Source: Nectonema munidae
Taxonomy: Eukaryota; Nematomorpha; Nectonematoida; Nectonematidae
Direction: 5' to 3'
DNA length: 64,000 nt
Assembly (NCBI GenBank): GCA_030549495.1
Contig: JAUIRK010000903.1
Location: 1,488,001-1,552,000 of the forward strand
The position numbers and the translations under genes are program-made. Under the pieces are notes generated by a model that did no database searches, was not told the DNA's origin, and worked only from the letters and a program-made list of their open reading frames with translations. This document shows, piece after piece, positions 1 through 15,100 of the stretch; the first letter of the stretch is position 1; each line of letters opens with the position of its first letter.

Positions 1-139
1 CCTTCTGTAGGAGCTCAAAACAACTCTAATTTTTCAATGAAGTCTAACAATTCTTTTTCAAATTATGGACGTGAGTTATGGATTTTTTGGCATGGCGATG
101 ATCCAGATTTGACTGACATACGTTCGCAAAATATAAAAG
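1..139 (+). CDS. MED13: MED13 exon 1 of window (partial)
   Basis: Open from the first base in frame 1. It ends with [17 protein letters not shown], the hallmark of the N-terminal domain (human KELWIFWWGDEPNL). The donor is G|gt at 140-141, phase 1; joining to exon 2 makes a Glu codon. A Ser/Asn-rich linker precedes the motif. The true start codon lies upstream of the window. Confidence 0.93.
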
Positions 140-3100
140 GTTTTTTTGAATATATATATTCTTTAAATCCTATTTAATATTTTTTATATTGATTTTATTA
201 AAATTCGATTCTATTTTAACGAGTGTATCATCTTTCTAATATATTTGTAATCTAAATTATCTAAGTATATATTTTTTCCATTTCTCCATAATTAGTGTAT
301 ATAAATTATAAATAAGATATGCCAATCAAAATATGTTTATAATGGTAAAGGTAAAATTTACTTTAACATTTTATCAGATAGATAACGCTTCATTAAGATT
401 GTATTTACATGTATTAGTTAGTTTATTTATTGAAAACATTAAATTTATTTGTTAAAAAATCAAAGAAACAAATATATATATACAATTTTTAGTTCGGTTT
501 TGTTTTTCTGCAATTCTATTTTGCCTTTTTGCAATTATATTTTGTCTTTTTGCAAATCCATTTTATCTTTATGCATTTTTATTTTGTATTTTATTACCAT
601 TAATTGATAGTGGCATTGTCTATTCTAACATAATCGATGACGGAACCTAAAATTCAGAAAGTAAAAAATAGCGAAAATTTAATAGAATCCAAGGGTCACA
701 TTCTTAAATTTTTTAATTTTTATGAATAAAATGTGAGTTTATTTATTAACGTTTACACAAACAAACACTTTTTAAAGCATAATCAAAGAAGCAGCGGTTA
801 CAATTAACATTGAAGACCGTTAAGATTTCATTCCTCATATTTTAATAAATATACAAAATTGTCAAATGGGAATTTTCTAAAATAAAGGGCGGAAGTTTTG
901 GCTATTAAAAAGTAAATAAAATATAAAAAAATATTGAATAAATAATTAAAATTTGTAATAGTTTAATTGTTAATTCCTTGTTAATAATTTTAAAATTTAA
1001 TCTGGAAATAATGTTAAAATAGCAAATAAATTTTTTAAATTTAAAACGACATTTCAAAACAATATAAACACACAACAGAATCAAAATTTAAATTCATATT
1101 AAATTGCAAAACGCCAAAATAAAATAGCAAGCTATATATAATACAATTATTTAGTTTCCGCTATCCGCTATGTCAAGTGCATCAATATTTCATATCGTCT
1201 ACACAAATGATTTATATTTTTGTTTCCACGCTGCCCCAAATATTCGAAGTCCAATTTGAAACAACCAATCAAATCTGTTCAAAAACTGTCTTGTGTATAA
1301 TTGTAGTATATAACAAGGGGTTCAGGCTCAATCCCTTTAGTTTTAAAAATTCTATCAAATATTTTTGCATTGATATCACGAAAACTTGTCAGCTATACCG
1401 CTGTTTTTAAGATTTACGTATTTCAGGTTTGAGTGTCTAATGTCATGTAATTGTAGTATGTATGTATTCGTATGTATGTATGTATGTATTTCTAGATGTT
1501 TTATTTGCTATTCGCTAACATTAAACCTAACACCAACTCTAATACTAACACTAATGCTATACAAATTCTAACCACAACAATGGGTTTCCAAAATTTTTAC
1601 ACATTAAGGAGGCCTATTTAGAATGAGCGCTCGTTAACTATTATGCAAATTGAAGAATAAATTTGAATAGTCAAAATCAGCGGTATAGTGTTCTTGACTT
1701 GTAGCTATTTTTTAAAAAGAAGTTATATACTTTATTTTTTATCCGTTTGGACATGGAAATCTTTTTATAATGTTGTTTTTATATTATTTACCCATTTTCA
1801 CTTTAATTAAAATGAATTTTCATTACTAGAGGTTGAACAAGGTTCATGGGAGAGTGGAATTTCCTATGAGTGCAGAACTCTTTTCTTTAAAGCCCTTCAC
1901 AATATCATCGAGAGGTATTTTTTTCACTTTTGTATCATAAGAAAGAAAAACGTATTTGCAATTTTCTGTAGCAATCCAATTTTATGGTCCTCACCCGACC
2001 ATAATAATAATTTCAATTATTATACTACCCTCACTTTTTCTATTTTTATCTTTATAATCTCAACCCCACATAAGTTTTGCTTGAGACAATCTGGATAATC
2101 ACTCCATTTTAACGTCCTTGATTAATCCCAGCAACACGCGGTCAGACAATCTGGATCATTCTAGTATTTTAACTTTTTCATTCACAATGGGACACAAGTG
2201 TCCCACAAAATAAAAATAATCTGCTCAAGGTATATAAAAATTAATTGAAAAAGAAAGCAGCCTGAAGATTGAAGATGCTGAAATGAAAGAAAGATGGAGG
2301 CGTCGCTGCAAATTCAAAGTCGACCTTGGCTCGTCAGGACAAAGACCTGCTCATTAGAGCGAATGGATGATGATGATGATGAAAAAGAAAGCAAACTATT
2401 AATTTTAGAAAACCTATGCCTTTATGAGAGGGTATTTTTAAACCAAAGATGTTTCGCGGCTTGAGTAGTGTTGTCTAAACCTTCGTACCGCAAATCTTTG
2501 CGTTGAATTCAACATCAAACCTTTTTTACCTGTTGTAGTTTGAGACAAGCTGTTCAATTGAGCATTTTCTTTGAAAATATCCCTCAGATTATTTATTATT
2601 CTATATTATAAATATAGAAAATACATTTTTCTTTGAAATGAATGAAAAGTCGCATAAATCATGGTACACGCCCAAAGTTCACAATGAATCACTCAAACAG
2701 CCGCTACATAACTAAAACATTCACCATGCTTAATATTTTTAGGTCACGTATCTCTTAATTTGGCCATTGATTTTGTATAATTTTACTTTTTAATAAAAAA
2801 TTTTCCTTTCAAAATATTGTGTATAACCCTAACAGTTGCCATCCCTATCGAATTACATCCAAAACCATGTTACTTTGGTTAACAACCTAAATAGATATAG
2901 CTACAAAATGCAGACCGTTCTTGTTCCCTACCACATTATGCTATCTCATTATTACCCTAAGTAGTCAGGGGAAATTTTTTTTTAAATTGGGAACACTTTT
3001 TTCATCAAAATTTCTGACAAGGTTAAACGCAAACGGTTAATTTATATAACGAGACATTTTCACTTTCACTTTGATAATGTAAAATTTTAGATATCTTATT

Positions 3101-6100
3101 ACAAATGGATTTGTTCGATTGGGGAAATGGTTTTTTGAAAATATGAATTTCAAGAAAGAAAAAATAGATAAAAAGTAAGGAACCTATATTTTTCTTTACT
3201 TTTTTCAATGAAAAATATTCGATCAATTTCAATGGTTTTTTATTCTTCTATTTGATGTACTATGTAATATATAATATATGTATCAGGAATGGATTTACCT
3301 TGAGGGGGGGGGGGGGGGTGAGGACATTGTCTCCGGTATAAGTTACTTACTATTAATTTTAAATTGTGTACATTATAATAAAGTTCTTTGTTTTTAGTTT
3401 TTATTAAATTACTTGAGACAAGTTTCAATTTTTGAAAATCTATCTTTACTGCTTTATCATATTTATAAAGAGATTTGTAAGAACTATGCGAATATTATTC
3501 AGCTTCGCCTTACTAAAGAGTAATCTATTTTTTACATCGAGGAAATGATATGTGATGAGATGATAAACTTTCATATTTATAACATTGGTTTTTCATTTTA
3601 TTTCGCTTATTTTTATAAATCATTCCGATTCGGCCTGTATTTTTTTACTTTTTATGTATAAACATTTTTGTAAATTTTTACTGTGATAGATTACGCGAAT
3701 GAGTAGGAGTTTTAATTAATTTTTTAGATACACAAATGTTTTTTCCTTTTCATTCTTTTTGCATGGCGAGAGCACTGTTTGTACATGCGTTGAAGTGCAA
3801 CATCTGCCACCTCTTTTCCCCCTGAGTCAAGAGATAATCACTCTTGCCCAAAATTTGCAATCCAAGTGTCTGAAAGGTATTTACTTTCTTGATGTATTTT
3901 ATTTGTTGGTTGATACATTTACTTTTCGCACAAAGATTTATGTTTTTTAAATTTCTTAGTTAAACGTTTCATCATATTTTTTTAATATCTTGTTTTTTTG
4001 TTTTATTTATTAGTTTCCTTCATCAACCCACTATTTTTGACATTTACCATGTTTAATGTAAGGTTATATTAAAATATCTCAACTTTAGTATTGATTTTAC
4101 GTTCATTAACTTTTTTTTTTTTATAGTTTAGCCTATAATTGCAAATTTTATTATATCAAAATTCTTCGTAATATTATAAATTCAAAGCTAAGTTCATTAT
4201 AACGTATTTTTTATTTAAACATCAAAAAGAAAATTCTTTGTATTTTCTCAATAGAGTTAGTTCATAAACGTTATAGTCGTTTTTTTCTAGAGAATCTTTT
4301 ACGATTCTTTATGGGTTCCTTATTTGCAATCCCTAATTGTTAAATTATTTATTAGTTTAGTCTTTTAAAATTTCAATCACATCTAAGCACCGAAATAGCT
4401 AATTTTCTTAAAATTAATTTTTTGAAAAGACGCTTTCAAATAAAGAATGTCAGGGAGGATGATCAACTACACGATTAACACTAGTCGATGTTTGAAGAAT
4501 TAATGCCTTTTTTAATTTCATAGTATTTCATAAAATTCTCTTTTCCAAAGAAATCTCGCATTGTTTTATGATATAGCAGTCAAAATGAGAAATTGCAATT
4601 AAATGAATCTCTTTTTGACCCAACTTCTACATAGTTTGTTTACTTTCACGAATTCACCTGCCTTCTGTTCGTGATTATATATAATATTAATACCAATTAT
4701 AGTTTTATCCACTATAAAATACACTATCGTAATATGACTTTGAAAAAATTTGATTTTTTAAACAGATAATTTCTTTTAATTTAGTTTTCATTACTTATTA
4801 TTGCATTTTCTATCTATTTTCTAATTATTTGTCAATTTGTCGTCTATATGTTTAGCAGTTCTTCTTTTTGCTATGTGTTATATAGTATTCTACTTTTATT
4901 TCTTTTTAATTTGCAGTTTTTTATCTCGTATATTTTTCTCACCATGCGAAACGAATTTATAAAAAATTTGGAAAAGAACATTGAACTTCTTAGATATAAA
5001 ACGCCAGCCACTGTTAAATTTATAAATTGCTTAAAATGTAGTTTATTTCTTTGCTCTTTCTTGTTTTTCTTGACATTTTAAAGCAGAAAACGTAAAAGGG
5101 AAAGTTTATAATGAACACAATATGGAGCAAACGATTAATATTTAAAGCACAAAATTTTTAATTAAGCATTTTTTTCGAAAATTTATGAATGATAAAAAAT
5201 TGTTTTTTCTTCTTGTCATTTTGAATAGTCTTTTTCTAACTTTGAGTTTTCGTGTCCTCACTTTGATTTTTCTTATTCTAATTCTGAACTTCAAAAGGTA
5301 TATCGGTCGTCAAATTAACGATGCACCGCTACTCTATATTCCTTCATATCTTCCAATGTTGACATTCCGATTTCTTATAGTTTCGCAAATTTATACATCT
5401 CCACTTATTATCTTTCTTATTTTATAGTGTTATATCCCTCATCATCACTTCGAGAAATTTGTCATGAGAGACAACCGTTTCAAATACAAATAATAAAAGG
5501 AAGAAAATTGATTTGGAAAAATTTATCTTTTTATCCATTTTATCCTGAAAAAATGGTCTACTTTTTGGAAGGAATCTCGTAATTGTGTTTCGCCACATAC
5601 ATTATAAACGGCTTAGTAGGCGTGATTGAACTAGAACGTTTCGACCCTTACTCTGAAGTTCGCCTAACGTTACATACTATTATATATATATATATATATT
5701 TTTTTGCTTGAAAATAAAAAATCAGCTTTGAATTTTTGAAGAATTTTTTTAAACAAATTGATGATATCTTTTAAAGTACACTCAATCCCCATACAATCAG
5801 CTATATTATATAATGTCGAGGCCTATAGACTTCCTTATTTTTCTGGCCCTTTGAATTTTACACAGTTTAGAAATATTATGTTTGAATACTCTACACTTTT
5901 ATTTCAAATATTTAGTGCTACCTATGCGTCTACAAAAATAACTCATGTGCTATATTTAACAGAAGGAACAGTTTAAAACATTTATCGTTATAAAGATTGT
6001 AAAACCCATATAAAAAACATGGCAAATAATACAGGATTTCTTCAAATCTTAACACTTGACCCGAAGAGTTTAATCTAAAACAAAATCAGCTATCGCTAGC

Positions 6101-9100
6101 TGTGTAAATGGATGGCTGAACTATTGAAAAGCTTTATTTCTAACACCTCTAACAAGTGTAGCACTTATCAATGATAAACTTACATACTGTTAAATGAATG
6201 CTGGATGCGCTAACTAATCTGATTCATCAGTACTTAAAGTAAATTTCTTATATCAAGAAGAATTTGAACCGTAATAAATTTTGGTTTCGTTCCATCTCTA
6301 CTTATAACCATTGTTTCTAAGTGTATTTTCTTGTTCTTACCTCGAGATGTTTATAACTCAATAGAAATCTCAAAATCAGTTTTACTTCTCACTAACATCG
6401 ATCTAGAATTCCACTTTTTCCTTTTTATTTTCATTCTCATAATTAATATTTCTTTAGTTATAATTTCTCCTTTTGGAATGCTTGGAGTTTTGACGGGACG
6501 TACATACAAAGAAGGTGACGCTGATGTATCACGACTTTTAGAAGAATGGGATAGCTTTTATCCAATATCATCATCTTCACCCTTGTCATCATCTTCACTT
6601 CCGACAAATGATCTTTACAAATGTGTTGAAGTATCTATATCTGGCATTAAAATTTGTGTACCGATAAATCACATCTTTTTGATGGATGGGGATAATAGTC
6701 CTGTCCTTTTTAATCAATCAACAAATCCTGGCCAATTACTTCTCTCTTCTCTTACTCCAATCAAATCGCAATCTACCCTGAATCTTACTCCCATTAAAGC
6801 CTTTTCCCCAGGGCGAAATCATCCTTCCTCAACGATAACACCCTTGCTTACGTCCACGACCTCACTAACTTCATCTTCTCTCACATACAAAACATCCTTT
6901 GAACAGTCTTTGAGGGGAGAAGCAGGATATGACAATGGTATGCTTGTGATGGGAAAGATATTTAATCAAGCAATTCAAGAATACGCCATATTCAATGCAA
7001 AGTCTATGCAAACCCTACTCAAATCTCACGATAAGTACTTTTTTCAAATATTTCACCCAGAGCTGTAGCTATTTGTTATTTTTAGGAGAACTTAAAAGAT
7101 CTAAAAACACTACTTTAAAAATATTTATCAGACACGTTTTTTATAGGTTGCACTCATCGCGATTATTGTTGACATAATTATTAATTTGAATCTTCTTTTA
7201 ATATTTTTTCCTCATTATTGTTGCTTAATAATATTATTTAAATGGATTTTTTTTAATAAAATTTAATTTGGGCTTACATCTCCTGTCCCCCTTTGATTAT
7301 GATTCGATGTAACTTTTTCATTATCATATTAATCTTTTTGAAATATTTTCCAAGTTTTTTATCTTTCATCTTCCATTCATGCTAAAATTGAGCCTTGTGT
7401 ACGCTCCAACATTTGAAAAACCAAAAACGGAAGAAGTCTGCATGAAACAAAATAAATATGGTTAAAACTAGTGAATAGAAAAAATAATAGGAAGAAAACA
7501 CATTTTTATAAAATTAAATTTTGCTGTCTTATCGAAAGTGCTTTGTAGGCTATTCTTCTACCAATGTGTACCTTTTGCTAGGTTCCTATTTTGTCCATTG
7601 GTCTTGATTTTGTATCACCCATAAATGACGCAAAGTTATGCAAAGTATACGCAAGTCTTTTAGTAACTTCATGAACACTTATTAAAGCATGGCCCTTTTT
7701 AACAATTGCTTCCGAGAGTGTTTCAAGAATTTCTTACAATGAATGCATTCCTATGTAGCAAAAGTAAAATATACTCTGATGGCGATATACGGAATTCAAT
7801 TCAACACTTTATCAGCTTTCATCAAACTTATTTTATTCAATATTTTTTCTACAGCTTCTCTTTCAACTATATCAACTGCTAGTTGATGCTAAGATCCGAA
7901 TTCAAAGTAGATGGTATCGATTCCACTTGTAGGAACAAAATCTGCTTGTCTTTTCGCCCGAACTAACAGAAATTATATGTTAATTAAGAGTAAAGTAAAT
8001 AGATAAATATTTTTTAACTAAAGAATTTTATTTAATCTCCTATCCGCCTCATTTTCAATACAAAATTTTTCCGAATTGACCAATTTTTTCAATACTATGT
8101 TTTAAGTATTTAAAATTTTTTATATGTCATGAACTTTAGTACTGTTTTTTATGTTTCGTCTATCATGCTTATTTTCTTTACGTATTTATTATTATATAGT
8201 TTTATTTATTATTTTATTATTGGTTATATGCAGTAGTGGGATTCAGCCGGTTCTCACCTGTTCGTTAGAAACGTCTCACGGAATTTTGTGAATATGGTGA
8301 ATCGACTAGTCGCTGTCAGTTGTCTTCTCCCTCTCATCCGAAAAGAACCGTGACTTATATAGTACAGACTGTACAGTAAAATAAGCATCCACAACATCAT
8401 CAATGATGCTTGTTTAACCATTATTTTAAAATTTTATTGGGGAATAATCAAAATTGATCAATTTATTTGATGACAAATTTGATTTTTTTGTAACAGAACC
8501 GGCTGACAAAAAATTTGAATCCCACTACTGGTTATACGTATTTTGCATATGAAGTATGATTTTAACAAAAATTTTGTAAAAAAATGATTAAACATTATTT
8601 TGATTTATTATATAGTTACTTTCAGTAGGTTTGGTAAAAAGACGGTCCGAAACATCATTAATTGAACTAATAGAATACACAACTAGTGATTATTGGTCAG
8701 TCTTGTGCTCATCGGAATTATTACACATAGTTCTCTTTTGGAATATAAATTTTAACCGGGAGAGATGCTGAAAAATTGAGATTTTTCAATCTCAATAATT
8801 TATAATTATTATTATGCTCTTATAATGAATAAAACACTTCATTATATAATATTTCCTTGATTTAAATTTTTATTCTTCTTAAGTACTTCATTTATACAAA
8901 CTCAAAGAAGACAATTACAACCTACGATTGTTATAAATTTTTACAAAAAGACACACTCATTATAATTATATGCTTGTTTACTAATTATAAAATTATAACA
9001 CTAATCCAATTTTATTTTAACCTATGTTCACTAATTATTGTATTAGGTATATCATATCAATAATCTTAATATCTTTTTTTATCTTTGAATGCAGGAGGTG

Positions 9101-12100
9101 ACGAAATCAAACTTCTAATACAAAAACAGTGAAATCGAAGAGAAAATGGGGTTGACCAAATTCTTATATTAGGCCGAAACCTTGTTATCTCCAAAATTTA
9201 TATTCTTTAGCAGAATGTTAAACTATTCAAGTATTTTAATCATATAGTAATATAAACAGACAGAATTATGTCCAATTATTATTATTTATACCGCTATTCA
9301 TGAAAAAAATTTAATATATAGAGAGAAATTGATAATCCTTCTACACCATGAAAAATTTACTGAGGAAAAGACTGGATAGAGTAATAGTGGATAGCACAAG
9401 GTTAGTTGACTACTAATTTATAGGAAGGGATGCTGAAATTGAGTATTTTATAACGAGACTTGAGAAGATTGCTATTACGTGAATTATGATGGACATCCTT
9501 TTTAGGTGTGGTAGTGCATTTCAAACTACAGCATCAAATGAATCCCATATCAAAAGAGAGGATGCCTTGAGTGATTCAACTTCTTGTGTGCCATGCTTAG
9601 ACACCAAATGGTATATTACTGAGCCTACTTTGCATAAAAGTTGTAAATGCTCTGAATTTGCGTAAGTTTCTTTAAATTTGTATTCTCCAATTATGATATC
9701 GTTTTGTATTTATCATTATTTTCAAAAATTGTGATATCAAATTGATAAACTAATTTCTCCATTTCTGCTTGAAGTAAGAAAGAATTAGAAAGAATATTCA
9801 CATTGCATGCTATTACATCATATTTAGAACAAAATTTTAAATAACTGATCGAAAAATTATTGTTGTTAAAATGCTTTTATATTTTAAAATCATTATTGTT
9901 ATTACTTCCTTCCTCTGAATAAAAATTAGTTACATTCAAAAAATTAAGCATGTATTGTTTTTCTGAAATTATGCAAACATGTTTAAAAATGATTGCCGAT
10001 TTGCCACAATATAAGATTTTGAAGATTAACTTTATACTTGTATCTCTCTTCAATTTTCATCATTACGTTACTTATAAATATTTGAAACTGTCCAGCATAT
10101 GTCTATCGCTTAACTGTCCAGCATTGATCTGCAATATTCGGGTCGATTAGTTGGTACACTTTAAATCCGAATTAACGCGTCTTACACGGGTTGAAAGGTT
10201 GGGTTCAGATAGAACAGGGGTTCGCAACCTGGGGTTCGTTTCACTTTTTTCAAGGGGTACTTTATGAAGGTATCTGAAAAGTTTTTTAAAATTTTTAACT
10301 GATATATTTAATTTCAATGAATTCAGAAAAATAGAGTACCAGTAATGACTTCAGGTTTTAAAGTATTCCATTCTCTCTGTTCATAAGTTGAATTAAAATA
10401 GTTTTGCTGTAAAAAATTTTTTATTTAGAGTGCAAACACCAACTCTTCCCTTTTCTTCTTCTTATGTTGCTACTCCATTTCATCGCTTTTCTTCATCCAC
10501 CTCAAAGATAAAACCGTTGTCAAGCAAATTGCCTGTTTCAGTTTCCGGTAAAATATTATCTTTTTTTAATGCTTGATCATTGAGGGGGGGGGGGGGGGGG
10601 ATCTTCATGATATGTGAAATTTTTGTTCAAAATCAAAAATGAATTTTTATCCCCTTTACGCCTAGCGATGTTAACGGTCGTTTTTTATGATACCAAGCTC
10701 TAACAGTTCATTCTTTACTTTACAACCTTCTAATGGTCATCAATTCTCCTCATATGTTAAGCTAATCTTATGCAACCTAAATTGAAACTTTTTAAATTTT
10801 TCTTTTATTCAAATGGGATTAAGAAAAATACTTTTCCTGAGTCATGGGCGTTTCGAATTAATATTGATGCCTCCTTGGAGCCCCCTCCCCCTGCTCGTGG
10901 ATCTTGGTAATGTTTAATTCGGCTCTTATTTAATCTATTTATTAATAATTTTTTTTGATTGATGATATATTCTTTTATCAAAAAGGATTATAAAGAAATT
11001 GTAAATACTTTTATTAGTATAAAACCCTTTGAGGACTATAATTTTGAAGACTAATCGTCTGCCTTCTTTTTCAATGGAATTTTATATGTACATTCGATTT
11101 TCATATCTTGGTACACCGGTGTCACACTGATCCTCAAAGTGTTAAATTTTTATATTATTTTTGAAGAATGAACATTTTGTATTTAATCGATTGCTTGTAT
11201 TGATTGATTGAAAAAATAACATCATAGTAATCAACTAAAATTTCAATAAGTGTTCCTAGAGTAGTTGAATGAAACTTTTTGTGAACCAGTGTAACAGCGC
11301 TGTTTCACGAAATAAATATCGTTTTCCTTAAATATATTAAATTTCATTGAAAAACTGACGATTAATCTCAAAAATTCTGATCTTCAAATGTATATGTTAA
11401 AAGTGAATAAGCCTATCAATTAGATGAGGTGTACGTCGTACATATCTTTTTGATCTGCAGTTTATATTAATAAATGGGTGTGTATGACAGTTTTGCATCT
11501 ATCCTTAATTACATGACCGTTAGTTTCTCTTCCACCTTTCATTTTCTGTTTTCTTTCATTTGTTTTTTTTCAATGACAATGACTTTGTGCTTTTGAAATC
11601 TAAATTTTGCTATTTAATACGTTAGTATTAACTTTTTCGTATTATATAAAAATATACTAGTGGCCAATGCGAGCTTGACCAACGTTTGTGGGTTTGAAAA
11701 TTGCTGACATCAAAATGGATATTTTTATGATTGTCTCACAACCAAATATTAAAGTAACAATCCAATTTTAAATGTGTTTTTAAACAACTTTTTATTTTAC
11801 AGTTTTTTACTCAAGAGCTGGATATCGGATCAAGAAATTTCTTGAATCTTGGTTTTCGAAGCAATTTATATAATTCATAGATTTTTTTAGACAATTAATT
11901 TCTATCGTTTTGAAAATATGCCTTTATTAAAATTCTATCTACCCCATCCTAACCCCCTCCTTCTTTCCATAATTTTTCTTACTATTCCACTGTATACGTA
12001 TAAAATGTATATAACCGCTTTTTTAAAGTGATATGTTTGAATTTATATAGAATTTAGTCAGTTATGCACTAAAAACATGCATTCTATTATATTTGATTTT

Positions 12101-15100
12101 TCATAGATGCCCATGATTTTTCTCAAACACACAGCCCTGAATCTCAGGAAATTCTTGACGCTGACGAAGTTCAAGCAAACGCGCTTAACAGTTCAAAATC
12201 GGGTTCCTTAACCACTCCTGTTCTTACCCCACCTTCCATCTCATCCACAACTCAAGATATCGAGGTTCCTAACGAAGTTTTTGCGAATTCACCTAAGAAG
12301 TCTTCTGAAGATAATCCACTTCCTACAACAATATTACCATACTTTTCTTCGTGTAAGTAGCACTCTATATTCCAATATTTGAAGTTCTTGAGCAAATTTT
12401 TTGAAAAATACTTCAGACTTGATATTCATCACATGTGCCCAGTTGCATCTAAGGGATGATTATGTAAAAATGACAGGTATAAATTTGACAAAGCTAAATA
12501 AACATGTATTTAACAAAATTGAAATCCTAGCGGATTCCACAGTATTTTTCATACTTAATTTTGAAACATAACGTATCGTATGCCACCACTGACTTAATAT
12601 CCTAATTCGGGTTGCAACGCTGCGTTTGAAAATCCATGCCTTAGAGTGAGACGCATGTGTTCTGTTTTTACAGCAAAGAATACATTTTTCGCAAAGTAAT
12701 AGCATATTTAAAATTTACAGAAATATTTGAACAAAATGAGTGTTAATTTACTCTATCTCTTCAGTTCAAAAAATTGCCTTTGGCTAGCTGCGTGAATCTC
12801 TGAACTAAGAGTTTTGTATTGGTCCTAATAAACTTATATACTGCTGAATGCGCTAAGTCTGAATTTTCAAAACTAAAATTAAATTTTTTAAACCAAGAAG
12901 ACTTGGAATCACCGATATATAAGAAATTATAAAACTATTTAATTAAATTTATTAACCTTGAAAACTAAAAAGTAGACGATATTTTTCAAATTTTGCTCGT
13001 AAATAATTTTGATAATGGAGAATTTATCAAATTCAATTGAAGTTTTGCTCCCCTAATTTTGACAACGTGCTGAAAAAATTCAACCCGAGAAAAAGCAATT
13101 TTCATATAATTTCAAAACGTGTGCTGGATAAAAATCAAAAGTATATAAGTAAAATGAGAAATTTTAAGAATAAATATTTTTATTTTCGATATATTTCGAT
13201 CAAAAAAATCTTTATTAACCCGTTAACGACCGAAATAATCAGACGATATCTAATGTAAAGCAGAAGATTTGTATTAAAGAGCATTGATAAAAGCAGACTA
13301 TCGTATTTTTGTAAAGTCGATTCTGGCCGTTAACCGGTTATACAGAAAAAACTTAGGTAGAAATGTATGGAATAGAGAAGTAACAATAAAGAGAAATGTA
13401 TAAAAATGATATGGAAGTGTAATAAATACAATTTCCCTTTGCATTCATTTATTTTAGCATGATTGAAAGTAAGCGCTTCGACACCACCAATTCAAGTAAA
13501 AGTAAAGTCTCTTTTACAATTTTATGGGTATACAGTAGAGCAAGATTCTCAATTAATTATCTAGCATCAGAGGATATTATTCCGTTTGTTTTCCTTAAAA
13601 AATTATAACAACTAGAAAATACAAAATGTGTACCAAGTATTTCTGCAAAACACTCTCTGTTTATTATAAAGCTGGATTTTCTTGACATTTCTATTTTTCA
13701 ATATTATATTTTGCTCATTGTATTTTATTCTAATAATCCAAAATGTTAACATAACCAACAAATCCGATCTTTAAATTTTAATGTTATTTATTGTAAAATT
13801 TTAAACAATAGTTATTTTTGAGTACAAAAAATAACTATTGTTTAGTAAAAGTGATCTATGATAAAAAATTGCTAAAATTTTCATTTTATTACTTTAAAAT
13901 ATACCTCGGAGTAAGACGCCATATGTCTGTAGTCAGAAGGTTAACAGTTTATACTTAAATTAAGAATTATTATAATAAAGACATCTCAGGGAAAAACCTA
14001 CCCATTCCGTCTAGTGCCCTAGTTAAACTAGTAGAATTTCATTTGCACTACTATATATTTGACCACTTGGTACAATAATTTTGCATATTCTTTTTCAATA
14101 GAGCATGGCTTAATTCGTTTCTTTGATTCGAGAATCATTACGTATTAGTTTTCATGAATAAAATTCTTGTTCACCTGTTAATTTCTTGTGTTTGATTTTG
14201 ACATAAAATGTAACAGACGAGGTTTCAATAGCCAAAACCCATCTTAGACAAAGTGTAAGGTTAGTAATGAGCATCAAATAAACAAGAAGTTAAGAATTCC
14301 AGTATTATTATGCATATATGTTTTGTTGCAAATAATATGAAGTTTGTTGTGTTATTTTTGCTTTTGTGAAATCACAAGCACTGCTTCCTCTAAATCAAAA
14401 TTATTTTTCATTTAGCTAATGTTGAAAATAAGTCTAATACTCAAACTGAAGCCAACAGAATTCCCGGATGCCTCTTGCCTTATCTTAAGAGTGTAATGCG
14501 GCCAGACATGAATGAGATCAATCTGGCTTCTAATCTCCTGATAAAGAATGATTCTAATCACATTTACAATTTTTCTCTCCTCTACACCAACTCCAAAAAA
14601 AGAATGTAAAAATTAACACACCAAAAAATTATCTTTTTTTCAATTCTTCTCTTTTGATAGCAAGTATTGTGAGAAAGATCATGAGACCAACATTAACCAC
14701 ATGGACAATAACATGATCTCCAAAACTATCCAACAACAACAATATACCTCTTCTGTATCTAACACAAGTACGAACAAAATTCCCTCTCGTTCCTTTGATC
14801 CATACGAATTTAATGAAGAGTCTTCAACCCATCATGTGAAAGCTTTTCCCGGAGCCCTAAACACAAACAAAATGCCCCCTCCATTATCCTTCAAACAATC
14901 TCCGCAAGCCCCACTTCTTGAAAACTCTTCATCCCTTTCGTTATCAACAGTTCCGCATATGCTCCAACCTTCAAAGTTTCCTTGTGTGTCTTCTTCGGAA
15001 GGAGAAAGAGAAATGCAGTATTCTGAAATGGCACATTTTCTTGTGGATGACCATGAAAATGTTCAAACTACCACAAGTTTTCCTTCTCACTCCGATCCAA

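Larger units (their letters stand above)
12353..14415 (+). other. MED13 intron 8
   Basis: Contains dispersed repeat copy B (12760-12910), a TTAA-type element (13219-13336) and a perfect hairpin (13802-13844). No gene; the 81-codon antisense frame at 12460-12705 has no recognisable homology. Confidence 0.5.

Noticed and set aside
3023-3232. 69-codon minus-strand frame
   Set aside because: It overlaps MED13 exon 3 (FVRLGKWF) on the other strand and has no homology.
6331-6457. Hydrophobic N-terminal extension with a start codon before MED13 exon 5
   Set aside because: The stretch before VIISPFGM is intron read-through; the TTTAG acceptor and phase with exon 4 give a continuous conserved protein.
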